From Nomia melanderi (taxonomy: Eukaryota; Arthropoda; Insecta; Hymenoptera; Halictidae), in assembly GCF_051020985.1 (NCBI RefSeq), contig NC_135001.1, forward strand, positions 10,781,896 through 10,845,895: DNA of 64,000 nt, in the 5' to 3' direction. The notes below the pieces were generated by a model that was given only the letters and a program-made list of their open reading frames with translations, did no database searches and had not been told where the DNA came from. The position numbers were made by a program, and so were the translations under genes. This document shows positions 1 through 12,937 of the stretch, one piece after another (within the stretch, counting starts at the first letter, position 1; every line of letters starts with the position of its first letter).

Positions 1-2951
1 TGTAGCTTATGTCTAAATGAATCCATCAATGTGCTACATGACCATCTTTGAACTTTAAATAACGCTATAATAGTTTTGGCCAGCTTTTCGGGTCAAATGG
101 CCCACTATACGACGCCTTCCATGAAAGTCGATCGTGAGAACACGGAAAACGGAATCGAACGAGAGCCCTAGTGAGCCAGAAATTGTTCCGCGTTGCTGTG
201 ACGTCCAGGAGAGGGTATCGAGATATGAAAATTCACGAGTCAACAATTAAACGCCTAAGCCGATAGCACTGTTTGCTTGACATGTTGCAGTTCGTCAAAA
301 TCGCGCATGGTGCGGTCATTTATTTGTACAATCCACGGAATCAGTCCCCCACGAAATGCTGATAACAACTTGAGTTGGAAATGTACATACTTGTGTACCT
401 TGCATCTTTCAATCTCTGGCCACTGGTTAACGAGGAAGGTATCACTGGCATGTGCGATAATTACTCTCAAGAGAAGGTGAGTTAACATTGTGTTTTCCCC
501 TTTCTTCCTCGATCTGCGGGCTTCATTTTATTCGTGTCGTTTATAGTGCAATACATGAAATGCAAAAAAAGAAATTTACTGTAAGGGATTAGTGGTAAGC
601 TATTTTGAAGGGTGAGAAGCACTAGGAAACGCGATGTGCTCGTAAACTGTCAAGTGTAAGTAAAATTACGGGGGTGTAATTAATTCAGTGATACCATGTT
701 CGTTTCTTAGTGGTCTCTGGATTTTATATTTTGAAATTACGAGTTAAAATTGCCTTGCGGATCATATATTTTTTATACCTTCATCAAACGCATTAATAGC
801 AAGCAATTACTACTGAAACTATGTTTAAATGACTATATTCCAAATGTTGTTGGATTTTAATATATTTTTCAGGGATAATAATCTGTAATGAACTCGAAAT
901 TAAACGTGTAGTCAATTTTATACAGTAATATACAATATGGTAACGTCTGTCATCTATGAAAACTAAGTTGCATACATGTATCACAGTTACTAGTTATTCA
1001 ATAGAATAAAAGACAATAGACAATAATACACATATATTAATTATAAACAAACGTAAATTGTGTTTAACGAATTTCTGACATGATTAAAATACTTTTAATA
1101 TAATAATTTTTACATAACAAATTATGTTATCATATGTCGCTTATTCAACTTTTTTTATCGCAGTTGGCGGATATATTCAATTTTTGATAATTTGTACCTC
1201 GCTTTGAAGTGGAACAGCGATTGTATTATATTGATTACTAATCTACACTCGGGTAACGTTTGTGTTATTAAAAAAAGAATATCAAATGATTTGGTTTTTG
1301 TATTCTATCATTCAATCAATTGTAAGCTTTAATTGAAAATCTCAAGAATGTTACCACTTTCTATTAAAAGCTATTCTATTCTATTGGAGGAACGCTAACA
1401 TTAACATCAACAAATCGGGCTTATTTAGATAAGGAATAATTTTTATTCTTTACTCACGTGGATATAGAGCCCTAAGGTTTCATAGACTTTAATGTGCTTC
1501 TCATAATATTTTCACTATTTCCACCCTGTTTGTATCTCCCAGCACTATCTCTCGTATTTCATATTGCATCTAGTATAAATTTTTAAACATTTGAGGGATG
1601 AATTGTTTCACAAAAATCTATAACTCAATTTCTATCAAATCATTTGTTTGTTAATGCATTTAGTAGATATGAGTATACTCGATTTTCTGATAACTCAATT
1701 GATAAAGAATGCCCATGTCAATAAGGAATACCGAAAATCTGACGCAACATTGAAAACGTGTATACATATGCATAGTCTTTAAACAGTTAAGCCTTAACTG
1801 TTAAAGTTTTAGAGTTTCTTTTTTATATATATATTTATGTTACAATACCCCGCGATTGCTTCGATAATGGAAACTCGTCACCGGCATAATAATAATATAA
1901 TACGTCAACGTCTCTTGACGATTTGCTCAATACCTTTGAATTTGAACCAATAGACTTACGATAGGATTAGAGGGGAAAGTCGTATAAACAAATGATAATG
2001 AGAATAATTTACTACCTGCAGAATATGTTACATATTTACATTTAGATTACATACAATGGGATTATTTACGTTTAGATAAAACTGTTTGTAATCATTTATA
2101 GCTTGCAAAATATACCGCTGTTTTCTTTGTTTTTGTTCTTCAGATCTGTTATTTTTCTTTCTTATCAATTTGAGATCTTGTTCTGGAGTTTTGTTTAAAA
2201 CTTTTTAATTTTTGTATAAACTTCATTCGTAACTTAAAGTAATTGCAATTGAAATACATTTTCAAATCAACACAAGAGCTATAATATTTCAAATTTGATC
2301 GCCGAAGAAAATTTTCTGTACGCGATTTGAATTTCAGTTAATGAAGTAAACAAATGGAATGAGGTGAATATTTTAGCTCCAATTTGCAAAAAGTTAGAAA
2401 TACATGATACACTACGTGTACTTCTTAAATTCTTGTCCTTCGAAAAGGAAAAATGTTTCATATAGTGAACACAGCTCATGAATTTCGAGATAGGAAACCT
2501 ATTTTTTTCGAACACTTTGGAATCTATTAATATTTAAGCAAAAATTTTAATTGCCAAATAGTATAATTTTAAAAGGCAAATTGATCTACGCGAACAGTTC
2601 GAAACAAAATAACACAAGTAAAGAATATGTTAACGGAAGAAAACATAATTTATTTAAATAACATGTTAAAAAATGATGCTATTAAAATATTTTCCTTTAA
2701 AAAAATGTTTCATTGTTTGCAAATTTATGGAAATATGAAAATTTAATTTTTAAAGCGAATAGGATGTTCAAATACGTTGAAAAGTAATAATTCAGCCACG
2801 TCAAAAACTTCACTAAATTTGTTATTTCTGATTCCAGTAATATTCTGATTAATTATAGATTCCAATCTAAGTACAGTTAATAAAGAAAACTTGATTTCAA
2901 CGCGATTTCATAAAATTAATTGATTTACTGAAGCTACTCTTCTGCGCCTAG
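1..2951. other. Upstream region with no resolved gene
   Basis: This stretch is mostly AT-rich with frequent stops in all frames. The first 500 bases are less AT-rich and contain an open stretch on the plus strand from an ATG at 307 that runs into a strong splice donor (AAG|GTGAGT) after base 476. That exon would end with two leftover bases, which does not fit the phase-0 acceptor at 2951, so I do not join it to the gene downstream. The coding start of the DUF229 gene should lie somewhere here or to the left of the window. Confidence 0.5.
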
Positions 2952-5798
2952 GTTCTGTTTCGCGGCGGCGACAAGGTCCTAAATAATGAGGGCAGCCTTT
3001 TCAACTTCGAGTTCGACAGTAAGATATACAAGAGTCGACTGCGACCGCGAAGATGGTTAATAGGCGTCCTGGTCTTCCTGCTGACATCGTTGGTCATAAT
3101 AAACACCTACACAACGGATCAATTTCGAACTGTGCGCTTCGGAAACGTTCTCAATGTCAGTTCCCAAGGTACTTATGCCCGATCAATCTTATGTAATGAT
3201 TCAAACCTTCGACAGATAGCGTCAACAAAATACCGTTAAAAAAGTTACTGCAAACACGTTACTTACAGAATGACCTGGTATTATGGAAAATCCAGAAATA
3301 ACTTGTAAGTTTCTTCACCGAAATCCGACGCTGTATTTACTGATACTGTTTTCTTTTTTTCTTTTTAGAAAACTACATAGAATTCAAGCCTTTCTTCGCG
3401 CCCGTGGTCAATTCCGGGTTCGTGGTGCACAATCAAGGTTGTCGTATCCCAGCGATGGACCCGTTCGATCCAGCCATCACACGTTTCATCCACAAAGAGA
3501 AGCCGATCTCTTGCGAACACGGGGATCACCTGCCACTCGTGGACTCGAACAATACCGCGGTGTTCGTAAATCCAGAGGCGATACAACATTTTTACAACAA
3601 ATCCGAGGATCTTGACTGCTGTTGGCGACCTTTCTGGAGAATGAAAGACGAGGATAATATTATTACGTCAGTAAGACTCATCATTTTCACCTTGTAACAA
3701 TACCTACCGTTTGCGAAATAATCGTTCAAAACTTCCAATGCGTCATAAAGGTATCTCATGAATTCGATATCTGCTCGCAATGAAGGATCTACGTGGTGTC
3801 ATTCAGTATCGTATATGTTATTAGGTAAAATAGATTTATTTGCAAATTGGTTTTACTACGTAGTCAAGGTCAGAATAATTTCACCACGAACGTATTAATA
3901 TTAATGCGTAAATTCTTACTTACGAACGTTAGACAAAAGCTCAACAAAAAGAAAATCATTAATGTTTCAATCTTCTAAATATTCGCCATAGCTTTCAATA
4001 CTTTTAATCCATCTTCGAGGCAAAGATAGGAAATTCTAAGATGGCTGCGAAATGTTTAAAACTAAAAGCTATTTGTAATTAATTGAATAAAGAGTCAGCA
4101 AAGTAATTTCTACCTAAGTGAATTTTGTGTTGATGATGAGAACAAATTTATGAAGAAAAATCTAGCTCGTAATAAGATATACAATTTTAAATGGCATTCA
4201 TTGTATACACCTGAACATCGTTGACTAGGTACAAATCTAACGCGTTCCACTTCAAACATAAAGTATTTTCTACTTGCAGATTCGGCAGTGAGTGTTTCAG
4301 CTTCAAAAATTCAGCGGCCGTCAAAGCTGAATTCGTAAAAATCGAGTGTTCCCGTGACAAGGAAGTGATATACAAAGATTACCACGTGTTCCTGCCCCGT
4401 TTCCGCTCAGTGGAGCAAAAGTATCAAAACCCGAAGTTCGTGAATTCGAGATCTGAAAAGCTCAGTGTACTGGTGATCGGTCTGGACTCGGTCTCCAGAC
4501 TAAACTTCCACAGAATGATGCCAAAAACCGTCGAAGCTTTACAGAAGCTCGGGGCCGTAGAGATGTTGGGCTACACGAAGGTGGCCGACAACACGTATCC
4601 AAATCTAGTACCTGTTTTAAGCGGTCTGTCAGAGGGCGAGCTGCACGACGTATGCTGGCAGAGGAAGAACAAAACCTTCGACGAGTGTCCATTCATTTGG
4701 AAGAACTTCAGCGCGGCCGGATATCGAACGATTTTTGGCGAGGACGCGTGTGCTATGACTACATTCAATTACCTGAAACCGGGATTCCGCGAGCAACCGA
4801 CCGACTATTACCTAAGACCTTTCTGTATCGCCTCGGAGAAAGACATCGGTAACACACACAAACTGAACGCGAACCTTTGCGTCGGCACGAGGAAGACGTT
4901 CGACAATTTGCTACATTACAGTCAGAAAACAGCGTCGCAGTTCACCAAGGAACCGTACTTCGGATTCTTCTGGCAAGCTAGCTTGACTCACGATTACTTC
5001 AATTACCCGCAACTAGGCGACGACTCCTATCACGATTTGATCAAGTACCTGTCCGAGGAGCAGTTGCTCAACCGCACGGCGCTGATAGTGATGAGCGATC
5101 ACGGGATGAGATGGGGCGACTTTCGCGAGACCTATCAAGGTAGGATGGAGGACAGCCTCCCATTTTTGTTCATAGTGCTGCCAAACTGGTGGAAAGACAA
5201 GTATCAGATTGCCTGGGCCAATCTACGCAAGAACTCGCGTAGCTTGACCACGGGTTTCGACCTGCACAAAACTCTATTCGACTTGATGGAGTCCAAGAAC
5301 CTGGCTGAGCCGATCCTCAAGGACCGTTTCAGAGTGTTATCGTCAACGACGAATTTGCCTCGCGGGATCAGTTGGTTCCTGCCAATCCCAGACTACCGGA
5401 CGTGCGGCATGGCTGGCATAGCCAGTCACTGGTGCATGTGCCACAGTAGCACCGACGTGTCCTTGACGGACCAACACCTACAGGATAAGGCTGTATTCCT
5501 AGTGAAAGAGCTGAACCAGATGCTGAAGAAGTTCGCGCAGTGCGCGGTCCTAAAGCTAAAGGAGATCAGAGCCGCGAAGGCGTGGAAGGACAATGGCGAG
5601 AAGTCCGATCTTATCGATTACACGATTACAATTCAAACGGAGCCTGGCGACGCAATATTCGAGGGGACGGTGCGTAACAGAGTCAAGGATAATACCACGG
5701 ACAAATTGGTCGGGTCAGTCAGCAGGTTGAACGCGTACGGGAAACAGAGCGCCTGCGTCGATGAGTTCAATATGAGGCTGTACTGTTATTGCCTATAG
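2952..5798 (+). CDS. DUF229 / sulfatase-like type II membrane protein (5' exon missing)
   Basis: Three exons join in frame: 2952-3168, 3369-3666 and 4280-5798, giving 677 residues to the stop. The first visible exon begins at an acceptor (CCTAG|G) and has no Met before the membrane span, so at least one upstream coding exon is unseen. Visible residues 1-34 are hydrophilic and basic at the end (RPRRW). Residues about 35-53 form one membrane segment (LIGVLVFLLTSLVII), and the rest is probably luminal or extracellular. The large domain belongs to the alkaline phosphatase superfamily: VIGLDSVSRLNF and MSDHGMRWG are the expected metal-ligand motifs, with NTYPNLVPVLSG between them. Cysteines are frequent (CCWRPFW, HWCMCH), as expected for a secreted-side domain. 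DUF229 proteins are common in insects and nematodes, but their substrate is not known to me. The second donor is GTCAGT, chosen because it keeps the phase. Confidence 0.88.
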
Positions 5799-6301
5799 GA
5801 TTCATGCGTCTCGCTGCCTACCGGAGTCAATCGTGGCTTTAACGTCTTCGGTCGTAGGTATACTGTATATAAGTTGAGTCACACTGTGATAAGATTTTTA
5901 CTTTAAGAACGCGGGATGCTTCGTGACACCACATACGCAACAAATTGAACATTATCGTTAACACGACGCTAGCAACCGTCATTTAACCCCTCGGAAACCC
6001 GGGCATAGAGAGCGTTTGGATGATTGTGAACGCGAATGCAATGCGATACTATATTAAATATCCAGAATGATTTTTTAATATCGATGTCTCTCGTTTGAAG
6101 GTTAGTGTGGAACTGCCAATATCACTCGTTTATACATCACTGGGGAACTGTTGATGTTACTCGTTTAAATGTCGTTGCGAAACTGACTCTTAGTCGTCAA
6201 GGTGTTCAATCAGTGTTCTCAAAGAAGATGTCACTTGAAGTAAATCCTGAGGACACTAATTAGCCAATGTACATTTTTTGACGAGCGTAGCTGAACGATA
6301 G

Positions 6302-6525
6302 AGGTTGAAAACAGTTATAATATGGGTTCCGGTTCTTGAAACAGTTATGGAGAACCGAAATAGAGTCATAACTACTAGCTGCAACGGTTCTGAGTTATAT
6401 CAATTTTGGTTCTGCATTTCTTTCAGAGCAATTATTAATAACAGTTATGACTTTATTTTGGTTCTCCATAACCGTTTCTGTCGAAACCAATATATAACAG
6501 TTTCAAACAATTATTTTTGAAACCT
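6302..6525. mobile_element. Foldback MITE-like repeat
   Basis: The segment at 6337-6373 (gaaacagttatggagaacc and onward) recurs as its reverse complement at 6440-6475 with only a few mismatches over about 36 bases. Outer sequences (aaaacagttataatatggg, and aatatataacagtttc on the far side) extend the symmetry to about 220 bp. It carries no plausible gene. A second, interrupted copy of the right half lies at about 58545-58715, which shows that this is a dispersed family. Confidence 0.65.
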
Positions 6526-7107
6526 TTTCAATCTCTGCTTAACGCGGGAAAAATGGGTGTGTAACCGATTTTCCTCGCTTGTCCTCCCATTGAGGGTTCA
6601 GAATCTCGGGACAACTCAAGGCTACGAAACTACCACCTTATTACCCATGTGTGACATTAACAAAAGCATTATTTTTGTTTTGTGTGTTTCCCTTGATTGG
6701 TACCTTATGCTATATTAAGAAGTCACGGGTCGCAGAATTCTTTGTCTAGTTAGGATAATATAGCGACAGGGCTCAGGATAGAAGAACAAGCAGCGCAGTT
6801 TCACACGATTTTACACGTCCGAACGATCGTCGGTCCTCAAATCGAGAATAAACGCTAAACCATACTCTTACGCCCTAACGACTGTGTTGTATAGCTTTAT
6901 TACTTTTCCTGGACATTATACAAGACACTTCTTCAATCTTGTTACGTAAGTCGGTGTCCAGGAACCTGTTAAGGGTGTCAAGATCATTCTTTTTAACTTT
7001 ATCGTACAAAGGGCCTTTTGTAGAACGCCAACAAAAAATCTAATTCTACTTCATGCGTGGGAGACAGAAAATTACTTCAATTTGTTAATTGAAATGCGGT
7101 GTAAATT

Positions 7108-7189
7108 ATTATATAAATATATAAATATATTTTACTATTTATATTATACTATATAAATATATTCTATATATTTGATATATTTATATAGT
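7108..7189. repeat. AT-only low-complexity tract
   Basis: About 80 bases of almost pure A/T with repeated ATATAAATATAT units, partly self-complementary. Simple sequence. Confidence 0.7.
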
Positions 7190-7597
7190 CCCACAACTGA
7201 ATAACATTCGCTTGAAACATTTTTCAAAACCTTACACGTATCAAAGATTCCAACGGTTTGAATTGTTTGTAATAGAATTCTGACTTCGATGTACACATAT
7301 TTGAACGCCTTCATTTTGTTGACATTAGCGATACGCTGACATTCTTGGCAATCGACAGAAAACGAAGATGGTTCAAGGGAACGACTATAACGTGTTAATT
7401 TTTAATAATCAATAGTTTTATTTAATTTAACAAGTGCTTAAAGTGAACAACATTTACCTTCACGCATTCTTGGGTGCATTTGAAAAACTATGACTGCAAC
7501 ATATTCATTTTTAATGGTCAATGCGAATACTGTTATTTAATTTCATAAATGCTCAAAGTGGTGCTCCAGTTAATTGCAAACATTTTTAGAGGCATTT

Positions 7598-7944
7598 GGT
7601 CCGCCGCATACGCTGATTCAGTATCCGCGGTTTCAAGCTAATCTCTGAAACAAAATGTTCCAGAAAGAATCGAGAACCTTCTTCTTTCTCTTCTTATATT
7701 TTAACACTTTATGTACGTGTAATAAACTAATAAAATTATATTATAATAAAACTAGCAATTAAATGAATTCAAACCTCATGTACAACCCTATGTAATAAAT
7801 AAAGTAAATGTAGGAAAAGAAAGGTATGACTATGCATATATGAGTGATGTGTGCATGTATGTATGAAATAGGGTTCCTTGCTATTCATGAATTTCAGTGT
7901 CCGCGGGAGGTCTTGAAATGAATCCTCCGCGGATACGGCGGGCC
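7598..7944. mobile_element. Possible TIR element (degenerate)
   Basis: The left edge GGTCCGCCGCATACGC and the reverse complement of the right edge, GGCCCGCCGTATCCGC, agree at most positions. These ends are GC-rich inside a strongly AT-rich region, which suggests an insertion of about 347 bp. There is no clear target duplication and no transposase. Confidence 0.4.
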
Positions 7945-8136
7945 TACTGTAAATCGAATGTAATATGGTCAACGGAATGAAAAATGCATGGAACCGGGGC
8001 CCGAGGGTTAATTGCGTGTGCTCACATACAGCGAAAGTTTTATGTACAGGGCACATCGTAGGAAATGCTGACATAGTACAATTATGGATAGACTGCGGAT
8101 ATCTACGCATTTATACCTTAGAAAGATCTACCTTAG

Positions 8137-8383
8137 CCAGTTAACTGCATTTAACGAGTATACCCGTAAACTTAAAATCCAAAATAATACTAATTCTTTC
8201 AACAATTAATTATTTATTCCTTCAAATAAACATGTCATTCTTTTTCGTACTACTTTAGTTGTTCATTTGAATACATATTAGGTGCATTCGTTCTACGTTC
8301 GACGTGTGTGTATATTAGTGATTGATTGATTTTATCACACACCCCATGAGAGATTTTTAAAATTAAATTCTACAGTTAACTGG
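8137..8383. mobile_element. TTAA-flanked MITE-like element
   Basis: The ends are CCAGTTAACTG on both sides in inverted orientation, preceded by TTAG on the left and followed by TTAA on the right. The left end continues with catttaacgagtatac, which also occurs at 50882 next to a TTAA, so the end sequence is repeated in this window. The TTAA flank suggests a piggyBac-type non-autonomous element of 247 bp. Confidence 0.45.
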
Positions 8384-10615
8384 TTAACAAAAATTGTATA
8401 TTATTGTTCGTATTATTTTTCATTTATGGAAAATATTATATTTAATATAGGAAATACACATAATTGTATTCTACCTCGATTACTTCAGGCTATGAAAACA
8501 TAAATTTGCAGGAAAATCCGCAGTCTAGTTATAGGATAAAAAATTTAATCGAAATTCAATGATCAATATCTCAATTGATACTTGATCATTATTCATATGA
8601 AGAATTGAAAGCCAAAAATTATTCTTTATTAATGACGACAGAAATAATATCTTCGTGAAATGATCATATTTGGTCGAATACTCTGTATTTACACTGTAAA
8701 TAAAATTACACTGTAAATTTTATAGATACATCGACTTAATTTGAACCATATGCGTTCTTTTTTTATATTATAAAATTGGATAAGTATGGCGCTGGATTTG
8801 TTAAGAGTACCATGGATAAACTTGTACTGAATCCAATACAAGCCTAATATTGCCTAAATTTTGAGATATTAATGTAATTATTTATTAATTAATAAATAAT
8901 ATGATTTACAGAATTTCCTTGTTTAATATATTTACATACATGTACGTATTTAATGTTCTTGCTATGATAAGGGAATAGTGCTTCTAATGTTTATGTTACA
9001 ATATTAAAAACGATATTTACTTTAAAATTTTATTATGTAGTAGCTTCCATAAACATAAATCCTAATAACAAAATTGCTATACTGCAAATCAGTCTATTTC
9101 GTCTAACATTTTTTCTTAAATTCATGGAAATAGCAATATGATTTTCGTTAATTATTATAAAATATTGAATTGATGTCAATTTTAAACACATAACATCTCA
9201 GATATGCGTTACTGGAATATTTACATGGGTATGAGATGAGCTTGAATGAAGCAAAAAATATCCTATGACACCATGTCTAAACAATTTTTAATTAAAAGTG
9301 AGAAATCTTAAAATGTTTAAATATTTTAATCTGTCTTTAAAAACAAAAACAAAATAAAAAAGTATTATTACATTTCACTGCATATATAAATGACACCACA
9401 AATTACATCAAATAAGATATTTACATCACAGATACATTGTCTCTAGCAAACCTAATGTTCTTAGAACGCTCTCTCGTACACGTTATTTTCTCAAACAATT
9501 GTTATGTCTATATAAGTTAACATCTTTGATTATGTTTGTCATAGACATTAATACTAAGCTACATTACATTTCAAAATTACATAACTACCAATTTTTCGTG
9601 CTATGGAGACAAAATAGACATGGACTCGTAGGACATTTTTTATAAATATTTTGTATCAGTTTCAAATAACCTTCCATTGTTGATCAATTTAAATAATATT
9701 AGAATTTAATATTTAAATGATTTTATCATACAAATACATACAACTAAAATCATTCATTAGAAAACATTTTTCTATTACTTTGTAATATGATTATAAGAAT
9801 ATAAATATTTTTAATTTCTTATATATATATAAACTCTAATTTCTTATATAATTAGAAATATGACAGTAATATACAAATTATAAGTGGTTTTAGGTCCTCA
9901 TTTGAATGAGTATAATAAAAAAGTTACTTATGAAAGAATAACAAAGAATTACAAGTATGTTGTACTGAATGAAGGAATTATAACCTAAACTCTTGAAAAG
10001 AAGACATAGAATTACGTTACAGACACTTTTGTAAAGTAAGAGAAATATTTAATATAATGTAAACACCTTTTTAATAAAAATCTTAAATGCAAGTTAAATA
10101 ACTTAACAAGTAATTACTTGTTATTGACAATGCATTGTGGTTTACATTTCATTACCTATAATGCTGATAAAAAAATTGTCGTACCGAGTCCAATATTATT
10201 ATTGGACTACTGCATCTCTTTCCCTATTTAAATGCAATACTTTTGCTCTTATAAGACACTCATACATCACTCATACGTATTGAACATAAAATAACTTATT
10301 TTAAATAATGTAATTCAGATATTGTTGGCATTAATATAAATTATTGGCAATAGCAAATTTATCACCTTTTTACAATGAGACAGGAAGTATATGTACTCAA
10401 CACAGATCAAGTACTATGTTATGCTATTAAGTATATTGTTATGCTACATGCATTTAACTTAACCAACCTAATAATTGGCTACCAAGCCTGTTGGTACCAC
10501 AGTATTTGAAGGAAGCAAAAACACCACTTGGTATAGAAACATACAAAGTCAACACATGCACTTCAATTATATGCACATTTTATATCACCTTGTCTATACA
10601 TTGTTCTTAAAAATC

Positions 10616-12152
10616 TTAGTTTCCTCTTATTCCATTATAAATTCGACTTACAGAGTTTTGTTGGAATAAATTTTTTATTTCTGAAATAGATAGAAAGTAA
10701 TAATATATCATAAAATTATATAAAACTATAAACAAAATGTGCTTACCTTCTTTTTGTTCACTTGTAAATTCTGTTTCAGGGAATGCAATATCAAAAGTGA
10801 TGTATAAAGAACCATGGAGGTTATTATTGTCATAATTAGGCATTCCTTCTCCTTTCTTCAGAATACGAGCTCCTGGTTTAGTAATCTTATCCCTTTGAAT
10901 AGTCACTTTGTGACCATCCAAATGTTCTATATCCATTTTAAAACCTATAAGAGCATCTTGCATTGATATAGTAACATTTGTGAAAAGATCATCACCAATT
11001 CTCTCGAAAACTGGATGTGGCTTAGTTCGTATCTTCAGTATTAAATCTCCAGGTTCTCCATCCAAATGTGGTTCTCCTTCTGCTGTAAATTTCGTTTCTT
11101 GTCCATCTATCATACCAGGTTCTATTTCCACTTCTAAAGTTCTTTCTTCAGTAACAAATTTAACATTTGGACACTCTGAACACACTAATTGTTGCATCAT
11201 TTGAAATCTTCCATTTCCTAAATTACGAGTAACAAATTCCGGCCTACAATTACACTTCCTTGTTCCCTTAGCTGTTTTCATGACAGGCTTATTTCTAGTT
11301 ATCTGAAAATAAAGATATATTTATTGAAGTATATAAATCTTTTTCATTCTATATTAAATCTTACCTCTATAAAATTTCTACTATATAATTCTTCTAAGGT
11401 AACAACTAAATCCATTAGAACATTAGAACCTTTTGGTGTTTCATGTTGATGTTGAGATTCCCCACCAAAATGAAAACTAAAATCTCCAAAAAAACTTGCA
11501 AAGGGATCAGCATTGTTCATCATGCCATCTTTTTTTAAGCATTCTTCTCCACATTTATCATACATTTCTCTTTTCTCATTATCCGAGAGAACTTCATAAG
11601 CTGCACCTAAATCTTGAAACTTTTGTGAAGCGTTTGCATCATCTTTATTCTTATCAGGATGCAATTCTTTTGCTAGTTTCCTGTATGCCTTTTTTATTGT
11701 GTGTTGACTTGCTGTTGATGGTACGCCTAAAATGGCATAAAAATCTCTCCTGAAAATAATATATTCTTTATATTCATCATAATTAACTGCAAGTTAAGAA
11801 TAATTAAAGAATTAATTCCTAACACAAATTAGAATTTTCAAAAGGAATATAATACGGTAGTAATAAAATATTATATAAATTAGATATAAAAGAAAACATA
11901 TTTCAAAGTATTTCAGAGAAATTACATTTAGACAAATTATTAGCATTTATTTTACCACTGTCTCATTAGTTTATTAAACAAGAGGTTTATAGAAAAGGAG
12001 GTTGTAAAACTTTTGTAAGATAAATATTTTTTAGCTATGCAATGAATAAATTACAAAATAATAATGAACTATATTACTTACCCTCCTACAGTTAGAACAA
12101 CATATATACTTAAATTTATAAATAACGATAAAATTAATTTTATCGCTGCCAT
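10616..12152 (-). CDS. DNAJB11: DnaJ homolog subfamily B member 11 (ERdj3), ER co-chaperone
   Basis: Four exons on the minus strand, 12152-12082, 11749-11365, 11302-10747 and 10680-10616, join in phase into 358 residues, the same length as I recall for vertebrate DNAJB11. Residues 1-23 form a hydrophobic signal peptide. The J domain follows (RDFYAILGVP, then the HPD motif in KELHPDKNK that stimulates Hsp70/BiP ATPase), then a Phe/Gly-rich stretch (FASFFGDFSFHFGG). The substrate-binding region carries the ERdj3 cysteine pairs CNC and CSEC, and it ends in the conserved SRIYNGIRGN. ERdj3 works in the ER lumen, delivering unfolded clients to BiP. There is no KDEL-type tail, as usual for this family. 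All introns use GT-AG sites. It is divergently arranged with alsin. Confidence 0.96.
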
Positions 12153-12937
12153 CCTAGCAGACGTTACAACAAACATCGGTGTCCGTCGGTATCTGTTCGC
12201 TGTCGGATCGTGGGAGCTCCGGATTGGTGCAGAGAATTCAGTTCATTCGCTTCTGATTGATAAAACTTTCAGGCATATTTCAATGCAACGAAAATACGTG
12301 CTACCAATTTTCATAAATAAAAACGTGATTAATAGGTTTAATATATTCACATGTAATATAAAACTTATTTATAATTTATTTAATTTTTCAAATTTGTATA
12401 AAAAATTGTAACATATTATTCATAAAAGTTTCAAAATTTTAAAAATAAATAAAAGCCAACATTTTTTAATTCAAAATATAGGGGAAACTTTCTAATAAGT
12501 CGCTATACTTGTAGAACTTGTTCTTACTTCACCGCGCTTAAAAATGAGTAAAAATGAAAGTTGCATTGCAATAAGGTGAATGCTGGTGACTATAGCATGC
12601 GACGGCATTCAGTCAGTCTCGTTGAAATAATTTACTTTATTTGCATTCACTATGTATTATAAATATGTAGATAAAGAAATTATATGACAGTAGATATTGA
12701 TTGTCAGGTGTCAGAAATTACTTTGAGACTTGGGATAATGTCACACAACTAAGACTGTAATAAGGAAATCATTTATTTAATCATGTTGGCATGTAAATTC
12801 TCTCAAGTATTATTACAGAAAAGTTCACTGAAACAAATCCAATCACAAATTACATGACAAAAACATTGTTGGCTAAAAGTACTATCTCATAAAATACTCA
12901 TAGGTTATAAAAACTGGTATATCAAACATTTCATAAA
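12153..12937. promoter_or_regulatory. Shared intergenic region between DNAJB11 and ALS2 (candidate bidirectional promoter)
   Basis: Only 785 bases separate the two divergent start codons. The half next to DNAJB11 (about 12160-12260) is richer in G/C and CpG than its surroundings (cggtgtccgtcggtatctg), which fits a promoter or 5' UTR. The half next to ALS2 is AT-rich, with a short GC patch near 12530-12610. No specific factor site is claimed. Confidence 0.5.

Larger units (their letters stand above)
5799..10615. other. Intergenic region with 3' UTRs and small repeats
   Basis: No protein-coding gene is supported here. It should contain the 3' UTR of the DUF229 gene on the left and that of DNAJB11 on the right. 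It holds a foldback repeat at 6302-6525, an AT-only low-complexity tract at 7108-7189, a possible TIR element at 7598-7944 and a TTAA-flanked MITE-like element at 8137-8383. From about 8400 to 10600 it is very AT-rich and I see nothing else. Confidence 0.6.

Noticed and set aside
307..476. Open stretch ending at a strong donor, considered as the DUF229 first exon
   Set aside because: It ends with two leftover bases, whereas the acceptor at 2951 needs a complete codon; the peptide is not a recognisable N-terminus.
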